Positions 10,541 through 22,616 of a stretch of 64,000 nucleotides of DNA are shown one piece after another (position 1 is the first letter of the stretch; the number at the start of each line of letters is the position of its first letter). The position numbers and the translations under genes are program-made. The stretch comes from Podospora comata. Its lineage: Eukaryota; Ascomycota; Sordariomycetes; Sordariales; Podosporaceae. Under the pieces are notes generated by a model. That model was not told the origin of the DNA, searched no databases, and saw only the letters and a program-made list of their open reading frames with translations. The stretch is from positions 3,596,001 through 3,660,000 of the forward strand of contig CP071498.1 in assembly GCA_017354895.1 (NCBI GenBank). The letters are read 5' to 3'.

Positions 10541-12659
10541 ATGGGGCGCCCACCGGCGTACCTGTTCGTGGTGAGGTAAGTTGGTTGCCACATCGTTTTT
10601 TTGGAGGGGACTCTCTGTTGACGTAGTGGTTAGACACGGGTACCGGCTAGATGCTGCCGACAAGCAGTGGCATCTCTCATCGCCGGCTCCTTACGACCCA
10701 CCTCTCACTTACAGTGGTTGGCAGCAGTGCAAGAATCTGGGTGGCCGAATTGCCTCGATTCTTCAGGAAAGAGTAAAAGAAGACGAGCTTGAGGCGAGGA
10801 TGAACCCAGATCCAAACAGGAAGCGAAAACGGTACAAGGTGGTCTTGCACAGTTCGCCGTTTCTTCGATGCATCCAGACTTCAATCGCTATTGGCGCGGG
10901 ACTGGCACTGGACTCGACCCCCTTTGGACCTCCCGATCTGGACTCACGGCCGCCCACTCCCCCTCCCGCACTCGAGGGACGACCACGGCCACCAAATATC
11001 ATTACTGACCCGCCACAGAAACCTGTCAAAATTCGAAAGTCTGTTTTACGACTGGACGCATTCCTTGGAGAATGGCTTTCGCCCACCTACTTCGAACTCA
11101 TCACCCCACCCCCAGAGTCTGTTATGATGCTTGCTTCTGCCAAGTCAGAGCTCCTTAGACGGGAAGACTATAGTCACTACCCACCCTTCAGTGGCCATCA
11201 CCATTCCAATTCCCAAGGTCACCTCTGGAGTCCGACAGGTCGACCAAGCCCGACTTCACCACCTAGTGACAGAGGATATGATAGCCTTGGGAGCATGGTT
11301 ACCCTGAGTAACGCTTTGCCTAGGAGTCCCAGCATCGGCAGCCAGAGTAGCATAACGAGCAGTCTGAGCACGAGACCCTCTACTCCTAAAATCGAGCTCG
11401 GCGTCCACGGATACGTGTCGCCGGTGCCACACTACGCTGTTAGCAACAACAACACGATCCCACCAGGCTATGTGGCTCATGCCAAGGATGCGTGTGTAAA
11501 GGTTGACTACCAATGGGACTCCAGAGGACCCCCTCTGGACTGGGGTGATGGTGGAAGCTTCCCGGAGGAGTGGGCCAGCATGCACAAGAGGTTCCGCAGT
11601 GGCGTCCAGAAGCTGGTTAACTGGTATACGACGGCGGAACATCCCACAGATATGGTGACGAAGCTTGCTTTTCAGCCTGTTAGGAGAGGATCGGATGGCA
11701 CCGAATCTGAAGATGATGATGTCGAGACGGAGGCGGTTGTCATCATGGTGTCTCATGGTGCCGGCTGCAATGCTTTGATCGGGGCGATTACTCATCAGCC
11801 TGTGCTCATGGACGTCGGCATGGCCTCCTTGACCATGGCTGTACGGAAGCCCGAGGTTCATGATGTGGACACTACCAACGTCAACGACCTGCCGCCTGTA
11901 CATCAGTTGTACGACCTCAAGTTGTTTGCGAACAGTGATCACATTAGATCGCCGCCTACAACACCCAACCCTTCCCGATCTCCCTCGGTCTCGGTGGCCA
12001 GTGTTTTGAACGGTCCTCGAGGGCGACACATGTCGTTTTCTTCAACTTTGAGCAACTTTTCCTGGAACGACAACAACAATTCCCGTGGGTCGTCGGCAAA
12101 TATGGCTCTGAATGGGCTTAGAAGGACCACTTCGAACACATACAGCAGCACACCAACAACTGGCAGCAAGCTCTCTTATGGTATCAACAGCGGAGGAGGC
12201 ATTACTGTTGGGAGTGGCGTCACTTCTTTCACGGCAAACAAGGGGTCGACCTTTGGGCATAGGCCGTCGATCGGTCTCTGGTCTCCAATCTCTTCTCAGC
12301 CGGAAGAGGACGAAGATGACGATTTCTTGTTGCCCAACTTTGGCGATGCGGACCGGAAGCCAGCTTCGTCCGAGACGCCAGAGCAGGTGGATGGTGCAGC
12401 AACCCCTACCCCTGTTCCTGGCACTACCAACAACCTGGATTCGTTCAACCTCTCTGTTAGTCCTAGAGGGACTACCGAAAGGATCCCCACCCCGTCATTT
12501 TCTCCCGTCACGACTCCCAAGGCGGAATCGTCGGAGCAGCTCGGGGATGGGCCTGGCGGGCTGTGGGGTGGCAACGGACCCAGGCCCCCTGAGGATGCAG
12601 ATCGGTTGAGAGATACCAGCTGTACAAAGAGACGGTGGACTGTCACTGAGCGTAGTTAA
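10541..12659 (+). CDS. Histidine phosphatase (phosphoglycerate mutase-like) superfamily protein with long disordered inserts
   Basis: Exon 1 (10541-10575) and exon 2 (10634-12659) are joined by a 58-base intron inside the Arg codon of the catalytic motif, giving VVRHGYRLD. Total 686 residues. RHG at the N-terminus supplies the phospho-accepting His of the superfamily. The matching second-half block is EAVVIMVSHGAGCNAL, near residue 395, with the second active-site His. Between them lie residues such as FLRCIQTSIAIG (the usual Arg-containing SxxxRxxxT helix) and a Ser/Pro-rich insert of about 130 residues. The last 250 residues are low-complexity, Ser/Thr/Asn/Pro-rich, with an acidic patch (EEDEDDDF). 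Similar long fungal members exist, but their substrate is unknown. Without the intron the first exon would be lost, so the splice is well supported. Confidence 0.85.
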
Positions 12660-13581
12660 CGACTCGGGAGAATATTGGAAACGCCCCTGCAATGAGCACG
12701 AGTTTGTTTGTATCATTCCCCTTTTGTTGCTGTTTTTTATCATAGCGTTGTTCAAAAATTGTCTGGCGGAACTTGAGATGAGAGAGCGTTGTATTTTCTT
12801 CTTGGACTATTCACTTCGTTGATACCTGGCTGTGAGCTATTTTGAGGACTATTGACTTGTTTGACTTATCTGTACTTTTAACTTGGATAGGATGGTGAGA
12901 AGGGGTACATGAAAAGGGGGAGGGAGCGGGGGAGAGGGATGATGGCATGGTGATGGGATTGGATAACGAAAAAGTTTGCTTGGGATTTTGCTTGGGGTTG
13001 AAATGGTACCTAGTGTATGATGGTAGCAATATGGATGTAGTAATTATTTGCTCTTGTCTCCGCTTGTGCTTGTGGGGGGTTTGTGAGTGAGTGTGGCGAA
13101 CTATCGTCCGATGTTCTGGGTGTATCTAGCCGGATTGATCTAGGGGTGTTTGATCGACGCGGAACGTGGCCGAGCCATATGATGGCAAGCCAGATCACGC
13201 TCGACAGCGGCCTTCCAGAAGACTTGTTGTGGGTGAGTAGAAGGTCCGGTTGGGCCATGGGTGAATTTTTTCTGAACAGGCTGAAAAAGGTGCCGTCCGA
13301 AAAGGACTGGATAATTGGAAAAGGAAGATGTCATTCCCGAGAAAGCGGTATTCTGAACAGTTCTGTGTGCTCATCAAGAGTGGTACTAATACAGAGTTTG
13401 CCACCCCAATTCCTCCCAATGCTTTCCCCTTCCCACCCCTGTTGCAACGATCCAAAAGAAAAGACGGCTGTCAGCCGTGGTATCATACCCTGATTCCCAA
13501 CATAAAAAAAACCCATCATCATCAAAACATCGTTACCTAGGCGCCTGAACCCATCATAACATCATACACTTTTACTCCCCC
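12660..13581. other. Intergenic between convergent genes
   Basis: 3' flanks of the phosphatase-fold gene and the MFS gene, T/A-rich near 12700-13060. No gene recognised. Confidence 0.5.
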
Positions 13582-15919
13582 CTAGTCAGTATCAAAGAAA
13601 CTCCCACTCCTCTTTATCCCCGCCCCCTCATTGCCCATCTCCCCCAAATCAACCCCCCCAACAGCCCATCCGTCCCCCCCCTTGATCATCCCCCCCCACA
13701 ACCACCACCCCGTCGCCAACCCACCCCCCAAAACCACCACCGCAACCCCCAACCCAAGCCCCAATCCCCTCAACCCCTCAAACACAACCCAGTTCCCCGT
13801 CTGCGTCCCCATGACAAAAACACCCATCATAACCTTGCGGTAAAACTCCACCCCAAACCCCATATCAACTTCATTCCTCATCTTGACACCCAAGTTCCTG
13901 CTCGTGAAAGCAGTCGACTCCCCAATCGTCACCCTCTGAAGCCCGTGCTCCAGCGTCGCAGCCCCCATTGCCAAAAGTCCAAAGACGAACCCCACCGCCG
14001 GGAGGTTGATTTTCGCGCCTGTTGCCATGAGAGAATCGGGATCGGGAGTGAGCGAGCTGCTGATATGGAGGGAGAAGGTCAAAATTCCGATACACGAGAG
14101 GACCAACCCTACCGCAGTGACGAACAGGTGGGTTTTGGGGGTGGAGGTGAAGATTGTGGAGTACTTCCGGTAAAAATAGTTAAAGGCTATGACTGGGATG
14201 AGGGAGAGCAGAAACGGACCAAAGAAGAACAGGCCGATGGAGGAGGGGGGGAGGCTTAAGGGGAGGGGGTGGAAGATGAGGGAGAGGGAAGACGAAAAAG
14301 ACCAGAGGGCGGAGATGGGGAGGAAGGAGACGAGGAAGAGGAGGAGGGTGGTGGGTGCGAGCATTGCTCTGGGGGCTTGGAGGAGGAGGGAGGGGGAAAT
14401 AGGGGTGGAATAAGTGTAGGGATGGAGTTTGGCGAGGTAGGTACAAGCGGTTTCCCAGGAGAGGAGCCTATAGGGCGCGAGCGGGAGGGAGGTTTTGTAT
14501 CTGCCTGTGCCGGTGAGGCCAAAGCCGGGAAGGCCGGTCCCTGGTGTGGGAGCGGCGGAGGCGGCGGCAGAGAGGGTGTATGCTCGGTCGAAAATTGTTT
14601 CTGGGCAGCCCAAGGCGATGGCCGGGATAGCGAGGGCGAAGAAGCTGCTGAGGATGGTGAATTGCAGGGTGAAGCCGGGGGAGGATTGGGAGGCGACGCC
14701 GCCGAGGATGGGGGGGAACCAGAGGGTGGCCGTGGTAGTGATGGCGTGTATGGTGATCTTGATGTTGCGTTCGTGTTCCTTTTCCTTGGTCAGTTTCATT
14801 TCTTCCTGAGAGACGAGCAGGACAGAAACTTACAAAGAACGTATCCTGAATACTCCCCAACACCAGCGCATCCCACGCTCCCCAGCCCAGCCCCTGAAAC
14901 ACCCTCGCAGCCATACACTGCCCATACGCACCCTCAAAACCAACATTGGTGCTCCACACCGTCCCGATGAAAAACGAGATCAGCGACCCCAGATAAAACG
15001 GCCTCTTCCCAACCATCCTCGCTGCAATTAAACACCCCAACCCTGTAATGGCCGACAAAATCAGCGGCACACCGGTCAACGCGGCCGCAGCCGTATACGA
15101 CACGCCATATAATTGGGAGACCTGAGCATTAACCGTCATAAATATCGTCTTTGTCACCCCTGTCATGGCAACCATCAACATGAGTGACCAAAAGTTGACT
15201 TCTTTGCGCCATGTGGGCCAGTTCTGTCACACAAGTATCAGCATAATCCTTCAAAAGGCCAAGAGGGACAGTCATACCAATGGATCATCCGGGTCATCAC
15301 TCGGCTGAGGGACCAATTCCACACTGCTATACTTCCCCTGCCCGTACTTTATCCTCCGCGGCACATTCAACGATGACGCCGCCGTCGAAGTCCATGACAT
15401 TCTCGGTTTTGAGTCTGTCGTTGAAACAGGTGGAAGCTCTATTGCGGTCGCTGATGATGTCGTCGTCTTCGCCGTAGTTGATGTCCCTGGTCTGGTGGGC
15501 GGGTTCATACCCAACGGCACCTGTGGCCTAACACTCAAAGGTAATGGCTTCGGTGGAGGTGGTCGATTTGGTGCCGGCACGCTTGGTGGCGGTACACTCG
15601 GTGGAGGCATGCTAGGCGGTGGTAATGGTGTGATGGTAGTGAACCCACTCGCATTCGTCGTACTCCTCGATGACCCCCCTCCCAACTTTGATACCGGCCT
15701 CGGTGGTAATGGGCGATTTGGCGGCTCCGTCGGACTAGTCGAGTTCAACGATGACTGTGATGGCTTCTTCTTGGCCATCATATGATGCGGTTCCTTTGCT
15801 GGAGGAGGCGGTGGTGGAAACGACTCGATCAATCCCGCTGTGCTGCTCCCATCGTTCCCATTACTCCCCCCTCTGAGCCCCAGCTCCTTCCTCAGGTCTA
15901 TCCCAAAGTCCTGCCCCAT
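13582..15919 (-). CDS. MFS transporter with a proline-rich N-terminal extension
   Basis: Three exons on the minus strand (15919-15278, 15223-14834, 14805-13582) give 751 residues, long for the family. The first 214 residues are a disordered cytosolic tail of PPP runs and Ser/Thr (SMPPPSVPPPSVP). The membrane part begins at NFWSLMLMVAMTG and has about twelve helices. GKRPFYLGS is the loop 2-3 motif A, and RVFQGLGWGAWDALVLG resembles helix 4 of fungal DHA1/HOL1-type transporters. A central loop of about 65 residues separates the halves. The donor of intron 1 is GTATGA and that of intron 2 is GTAAGT; both joins keep frame. The 3' exon shows strong strand asymmetry (long purine and C runs). The substrate cannot be read from sequence. 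Confidence 0.85.
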
Positions 15920-18758
15920 GGTGGTAGTGATAACGACAAGATGACACCTCTACTCGCTGAGGAGATGTTTTGTGATAAACGGTCGTCTATCGTCGCTGTC
16001 CAGCAGACGAGACGAATGTTTGCTGCGAGATGGCCACGAGGAATGGTCAGACTAGAAAAGGAAAGGGGCCAAAGAGGACAACCAGGGGAGAGGCCACCAT
16101 GGCATTATACGGGTACCAGCCTCGGGTAGCAGTAGAGAAAGAAAAAATGTGATGTGGGCAAGGGAGGGCAATCAAGCACTAAGCATTGACCTCACATTCT
16201 TGGGTGGTCGTGATAGGGTTGAATGGTAAGCTGTCGATGCAAGGCCACTCTGGACGCATGATGGCAAGGGACAAATATGGGCTCAAGAAGGGGGGGAATA
16301 TATTCTGGTACTGGGTGGAAGACTCCAGAGTGATGATCTGACCTTCAGCCAAGGGGCGAAAACACTTGGTGGTGATCATGGTAATACAAGCCAACTGCGG
16401 CTCATAAAACCCGAAGAAAGAAGAAACCGCCTTCCTTTGTGTATGTCATCGCTGACAGCGTCAAGAACAAGGCAGGACAGCGACAGGCATCCCCTTGCCT
16501 GCCTCAAGCTCCCTAGCGAACCAGCACGACGCGTGGGAAGGGCACTTGTGGTACATACACTAGTACCTGGTCGCGATCGGGGTCAGATCCAAGGTCCCCT
16601 GGAATGGGACGGTGATGGAGGTGATCAGGCCCGCTTGGACCAGCCAAAGGGCGCCCCTCACACAAGCCCGAGCTCACGAGTGCAGGGACCAACAAGCAGC
16701 TGAAACGTTCAGTGACACAACGCGGGGTTGTTATTGTTGAAGGTGTCTGTAGGGAAAACAATGTCTTGGTAGTCGTCATTGATTCTCAATAGTAGGCATT
16801 TCTTCAGCGAGATATCTTCTGGCTAGGGGGAATGAAAATCTCAGAAACCCTTCTGTCAATGTGCCAGGGAGACACCTAGAAAGGGACGTCGTTGAGAGCT
16901 GCCCTGTGCGAGGGGGAGGTCAGACCCGAAGAGCGGGGTCGCGCTAAGGGCGCCCCGCTATCCGCCGTAAAGATGTGGGACCACAGCTGAAGAAGAAATG
17001 GAAGCGGCTCTTGCCGGGCTGTCAGGCCTCCTCCTTGCCTTTGCATTTTCGTGCCTGCGCATGCCGTGCCGGTGCCATCACCCATCGGCCATTTTTGACC
17101 GTGCCGTCGCAAACTCGCTCTTTTGATGCTTCTTTCTCCACTGACTCTTCACCGCCGGAACACTGTCCAGTCAGCAGCGCTTCTGTTAGCTGTCGACGCG
17201 TTGCTGAACCGCAAACATCTGACTGAAGGATTTGTCAACTCTCGCCACGGGGGATTATGGCCGTCTGTCGTGGAACGCCTTCGGAGGAGAGTTGGGACGA
17301 GGAACCCTGAACACTTCCCTCTTGTGTCGAGGGGGTGTTACAGGTCGCCGAAAGAAGCACTGACCTTGCTCGGGTATCGGAAGGACGCTGTTGAACAAAG
17401 TTGTAGAGTGCGGTCAGTGCGTGGAAGGTCGCTTGGCAGGGAACCAGTTTTCTCGAAACTGCTTCCAGCTTCGCTTCTTCAAGCTGCTGATACCCTCATT
17501 CTTCGGCATTTAATCTGAAGAGAGCCCAAGATGCTCTGCAAAAGTTGCACAAACCACGGCACTGATCCCGTCTCGTCTCGACCCGTTCTCAGCATAAACA
17601 TGGCAGTCCAACCACCAGGTAAGTCGCTCACACAAACCCGTCTCTCAAAAATAACAGCGGCTTGCCACAACTCCCCCCTGTTCGCCATTTGTTTCTTGTT
17701 TCCCCTCAACCCGCAAAGCATGATTTGTCCGCCCTTCCGGACGTCACCTCAACCAGGTTTCTCAACCCGTCCCTCTCTTGTACTTGCACAAACAAGAACC
17801 ACAGAGAGGAGCATAACAGTGATGAAGCTGTGGTTGTACCAGACCCCAACGCCGATCATGCACCGCTCTGCCCGGCAAACCACCACGCCGCTTGACTTGA
17901 AAGGGGACGGACCAAGGTTTGTGCAAGTGATGCCAGTTCAGCCTGTTCTTTTCGATCTACATTGATGCACTGCAAACGCCTCCGTTTCTGAGGATGCGCC
18001 AAGTTCATCCCTATCCATAGCGCCGCGCGGTATACATGTGCATCGTGGTATGGTCCCCGACTGCGGCCTCCATATGGTCGGTCGTGTCTCATTGCACCAT
18101 GTCCTGTTCGCCTGCTGTGCATCGTGAAGCTTCTCTGTCCTTCGGTCAAGTACCATCGCCCACCATCTGCAGCCGGACCACAGGTGTGAGGTGCGAGCTG
18201 AGATGGAGAAAGTCCGGCGCGGCGGGCACAGCGGTCCAGTAGAACACTTGGCTCCGGTGACGGGGCACAGCTGACTGTCCTTGCTCGTAGAGGTAGAAAC
18301 CTAGATAGTGATCACCGGGAATTGTGAGTGATTGTTCTCTTGGCAGCGCAGGGGAAGCAGGGCGCAGAAACACAGCTTCGTTTTGGTTCATAGTGCGGCG
18401 ATTTCCCGTCTAGAATAGGCTGCTGAGGTCTTCCCAGGATGTTGGTGCCGGCAAATTGCTCCTCGTTTCTGATCATCATACCGACACGGGATATTTTGGC
18501 GTTGCTGTTGAGCATCAGAACCAGGTCATCCTGGCCTAGAGGCTCAATAAACGGCCAAATATCCCACGCCAGGAGCGAAACAACACCAGAACAACTCATT
18601 CATCTTAGTGTTGTTCGCTTCCAGTACTCGTTGTCCCTGATCGTCAACTGTCCTGATCTGGTCCGGGTAGAGTTCGCCTTTGTTGTTCTCTATTGCGCCA
18701 TGATAGCATGGCCGAAATGATCCAGACGGTATTTCCAGGAAAGCGCAAAACCAAGCCA
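15920..18758. other. Long stretch without a confident gene
   Basis: Open frames of 60-145 codons occur on both strands but none matches a family I know. The best candidate for real or decayed coding sequence is the minus strand between about 18720 and 18146. There three successive frames read protein-like text (for example IWPFIEPLGQDDLVLMLNS and NEEQFAGTNILG), but no clean splice sites join them. This could be an eroded gene or chance. The 15920-16130 part is the MFS promoter. Confidence 0.3.
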
Positions 18759-19672
18759 TTAAAAAGCAGCAATAACCACAGCCCTACCTTCTCTTCCTTC
18801 GCCATCAACCTCCCCCTCCTGCCTCTCGGCCCCCTCAAACGCCTCTAGCAACTCCCCCGTTCTGACGACCAACTCCTCAAACTGCAGCCTGTACGCCACC
18901 GGCAGTTCGTCCCCCTCCGCCACCAATACCGGCCTTTCTATTCCTGTGTCCTTTTCTTCAATCTTGAACTTGAGTCCGATAGTCTGCTTCGTATCTACCC
19001 ACAGTACCTCTGACTCTGCTGTCCTATTTGACGATGCCGTCGACAGAAAGTTACGTTTAAGACGGATAAGCCCCTCGGAGATGTTGACGTGTGACAGAAA
19101 AAGCCCAGGCTTCGGTCCGAGCTTGACTAGATTCGTGATAACGCAGAGTTGAGAAAACCCCTCATCAGCATCAAGGTAGATATCCTGATGGGGAACAGTT
19201 TTCTCCTCCTCTTCTTCAGGTTCAGGTCGTCGTCGGGGATAGCGCATTCGAGGACGGCGGTTCTCGTCTTGGAGAACGGGTTTGAAGTGGGAGTAGACTT
19301 GTCCTAGACTGTTCCGCAGGGCAGAGTCCGAACACTCATCGTAGAACTGATCGGTTGATAAGTATTCGCAGTAGAGGTAGGGGGTGGAGATTTTGGCGGT
19401 GGGGTGGTAGCATTCTAGGATGAGCTTGTGGCGGCCGGAGGGGGAGAGGGAGACGGCGAGGTTGTGGAGGCGGTGGTGGAAGATGCGGAGGGCGATGGAG
19501 GAGAAGTGGTGGGAGACGGCGGTGAGGGGGAGGAGGTCGGAGGTTGGGAGGTCGTTGAGGATTGATAGGAGGAGCTGGCGGGGGTTAGCATGACAGTGGG
19601 TAGCACAGAAAAGGGGAAGATGGCGAAGCTTGCCTCGTTGGGGAGCGAGTTGAGGGGGGTATCCGGAGACAT
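18759..19672 (-). CDS. F-box domain protein
   Basis: Exon 1 (19672-19634) encodes MSPDTPLNSLPNE and exon 2 (19574-18759) continues LLLSILNDLPTSDLLPL. Together they restore a textbook F-box (LPNELLLSILNDLP) at residues 8-45. F-box proteins link substrates to the SCF ubiquitin ligase through Skp1. The intron begins GCAAGC rather than GT and ends CCAG, so it is a GC-AG intron. Reading through without it destroys the motif. The rest (LAVSLSPSGRHKLILECYHP, the acidic EEEEEKTVPHQD, and VAYRLQFEELVVRTGELLEAFE) fits the large fungal group whose C-terminal domain ends in a short hydrophobic stretch like AVVIAAF. Length is 284 residues. The substrate is unknown. Confidence 0.8.
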
Positions 19673-20752
19673 GTCGTCAGGTTAGGTGTTCGTGCTCGTC
19701 TGGATGTTATCAGGCACTTCTCCGAGGTCTTTTCATAGACAGCTTGCCTCCACAGGGCTCTCTTTGCTCTTGACGCAACAGACATTACGATGCGCGGTTG
19801 ATAAGAATGGCAGCTAGGTACGATAACGGTGTGGGGTAGGTACGTCAGTCAAGCTTCCCGCTTTTGTTCCCGCAGCCCCACTTCCCCAGATGCCGAGTTC
19901 CACCCCAGCCACTTGCCGGACAAGGGTCCGTTGTTGTGTCTATCAACGACAAGTGAGCTTCAAGATGATATAGCAGTGGTTATCAGTTTCTGCTGAGTAG
20001 ATAGTCTCATGATGAACCTATTGAGAATTTCTTAAAATAAAGTCAGCATCTAAAATACGGCTCAAAACTGCTGAGCTCTTTACCAGGATCGACTATCTGT
20101 CCGTCTTACTGTCCTGGGGAGCATACTGTGCATGCCCTGGCGGTGGCTTTGGATGTGTGATGGTACTCGGCTCATGTCAGGGTCATTCCTCTGGAGAGGC
20201 ATGTCTTGACCTATCCACAGTGGCCGGATCACCTGTCAAATGTCGAAGTGAAAGGAAGGATTAAGATTTAAGAGTGACATAAGTAGGTACCTAGCTACCC
20301 CACCGGTTCTCATCGGTCACATATTTAGAAAATCGGTGAATCTTTTCGCCGCATGAGGAAAGTCAAGTGTGTAAGTTAACCATCATTCAAGACCACATTT
20401 CCGCAATCACGGAAAGCGACAACTGAGCCCTGGGTTTTGGGACTGCTGGATCTGTCCGCAGCAGAGTGTTTGTTGTATGTGACGAAGGCTGCCTGAGGTG
20501 GTGGGCGTAGATGCCCTCATGATCTGGTCTGGCGGGAGGCCTCCATCTACATGTCGTCAGCAAGTAAAATGTTTAAAATCAACGTATAGTCAAGATTTGA
20601 TTGTCATGAGTAAACTTGGTGAGAAATCTCCGTTCTGCGCGCTACATGCCTAATGAAATCGTATCGTCGTGAAACCCAAGCCCATACCGGAATTCCCATG
20701 AGAACCTCTATCATATGAACTCCAAAATACAAAATCCGTTTCCTATGCTGCC
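19673..20752. other. Intergenic, no gene seen
   Basis: Upstream of the F-box gene and downstream of the GNAT gene. More A+T-rich than its surroundings. No reading frame above 60 codons with protein-like content and no repeat recognised. Confidence 0.5.
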
Positions 20753-21603
20753 TCACATCAAATCACACTGTCCATTATCTGCCACGACCCTCAAGACTTT
20801 CGAATCGGGGACGTATTTCATGGCGTGTAGTGTCAACATCTCCTCCTCGCCAGCCACTTGAATATGAAATGTGCCCACAAGGCTGAACCCCAGCCAGGTG
20901 TATAGGCTGTGGCCCATGGGACTGGCCATGACTGAAATATCTTTCAGGCACTCTTGATGAACCATCTTCATCCCCCATTTGCAGAGCGAGGAGGCATGAC
21001 CACGTCGCTGAAACTCGGGCAACGTGGCAAGAATCTGGAGGTGAATCTGGTCGGGCCCGATCTTGCCAAAGAACATCTTGTAGGCTCGGATTTGACCCTT
21101 CCAGAACTCCTGAAAGTGCTTGTGGTTCGCGTCCCGGCGTGCCCTGCCTCCCTGCTTTTCCACCTCGGTGACAGCTATTTGGTTCGGTGTATTAGTGTGA
21201 CGCTTCTACGTATAGTTTATTGTTACCTCTGGTGGGAGATCGAACGAGGTTTTCGGTGGGAGAAGTGAGCAAAGAACATGATGAAAGACTTGCGATCCTG
21301 GGTTACATAGCCGGGCCCGTATCGCTTCTTGTTGCGATAAGAAACGTCCCAGACGCTGAACGAGACCACCCGTCTATCCTCACAGCCTGTCTCCAGGCTA
21401 TCCTCCACTACCATGACCTGCCAGTCGTCGTAGGCCGGATCAAGAAAGTACTCGAATAGCAAGCGCGTGAATTTGTAGTGATCCTCAGGATACTCATGGC
21501 GATACGGAAACCGATAATCCCATTGCGGATCTAGCGGCATCGTTCTGATGATGACATCTGTAAGAGCTTCGATGTCGGTCGGGAGGCCGGGTCTGGGCTT
21601 CAT
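20753..21603 (-). CDS. GNAT-family N-acetyltransferase
   Basis: Two blocks belong together. The first, 21603 down to about 21230, begins MKPRPGLPTDIEALTDVI and contains VSFSVWDVSYRNKKRYGPGY. The second, about 21170 to 20753, contains RRDANHKHFQEFWKGQIRAY, the acetyl-CoA loop FQRRGHASSLCKWGM (motif A, RxxGxA type) and SPMGHSLYTWLGFSLVGTF (motif B). The fold transfers acetyl from acetyl-CoA to an amine; the substrate is unknown. The join is odd. The natural donor GTAACA (intron from 21226), CTAAT branch site and TAG acceptor (exon from 21174) join the blocks one base out of frame. An earlier donor after GPGY (GTAACC) with a GAG acceptor before 21163 keeps frame. So the splice is unusual or the allele carries a one-base indel. 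Confidence 0.7.
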
Positions 21604-22616
21604 GGTGAGGCAGGGAAATGCCAATATTGACAAGGAATAGTGAGGCTAGGTGCGTTTGCAAGTTTGTTGGCGTAGTGCTGCACGCTGGGAAAGAAAGAAA
21701 ACCGATGAGCAAGGCGACCGACCGGTCCCGGAGCTATGAAAGGGCGAAGCTGTCTTGAAAAAAAAAACAGAAGCTTGAATGTGTCACAGCCTTAAAGCTG
21801 CCTGCTACTGCGCTGCCTCAAGAGCCTCATCGGCCAGCACCGCTCTTCTGAGGAGCCTGGCTTATGCCACGATGAGGTGCGGTGTGCGTCGCGGCAGATT
21901 AGCGTAATTTTCTGGTCATCATGTGAAACACTAGAGAGCGCCGTGTTCGTGAAGAGCACCGGAAGGGTTGCTGTGTCTTCCTATTCCATCGTGAAGCAAA
22001 CCCCTCTAGGTATTTTGGGCTGGGTTGGGGGCGTCTTCGTCATGTCTAAGCCTCGTCCGTGCAGTGGAAATTCTGCTAGGTAGCCGCAGAGATGGGGAAT
22101 TGAAAAACGGCTCGTACTACCTTACACAGCTAATTTGGGCATGGCACATTTCGCGTGGTCCCCCCTCATGGTCCTGCGTAATCTGTATATGAGAGCCTGC
22201 CGTGTCACTTTTGGTGTCTCTTGCCAGATCCTGGCAAACAATTATATCCTCGGGAGCCTCCTTTTAGGCGCGCATCGTGTTGTGAAGCCTGCATAAAATT
22301 GACGACGGTCGAATCAGCTTCGCGGTAGCCCTGTAGCTAGGCCGAGAACAGAAATGAGGTGAGCCAGAAGAGCAATCCCACGTTACCAGGGGACCGGGCT
22401 GGATGATTGGGCGCGCCATTGCGGCCTCCAACGCCCATCCCCTTTTTTCCACCACGCCAAATGCCATCTGCCATCTCAAAGTGTCGCATCCCGCTACCCC
22501 GACACAGCATTTGCGGCAAACAACCCGCATCCTGGATTCCTGGATTATGACAAGCATGCCATGCTGACGCGAATACGACTCGAGTCCTTTCCTTGTGCTT
22601 GTGTTCCTTGACATTG
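21604..22616. other. Divergent promoter region between the GNAT gene and the Zn2Cys6 regulator
   Basis: About 1 kb with no convincing gene. Short open frames on the minus strand (22264-22639) look like chance. Confidence 0.45.

Noticed and set aside
14269-14970. 233-codon plus-strand frame rich in Gly/Glu
   Set aside because: It is antisense to the MFS transporter exon and arises from a purine-rich strand; the minus strand shows clear membrane helices.
17123-17518. 131-codon plus-strand frame
   Set aside because: Arg/Leu-rich text typical of a non-coding frame; no start context or homologue recalled.
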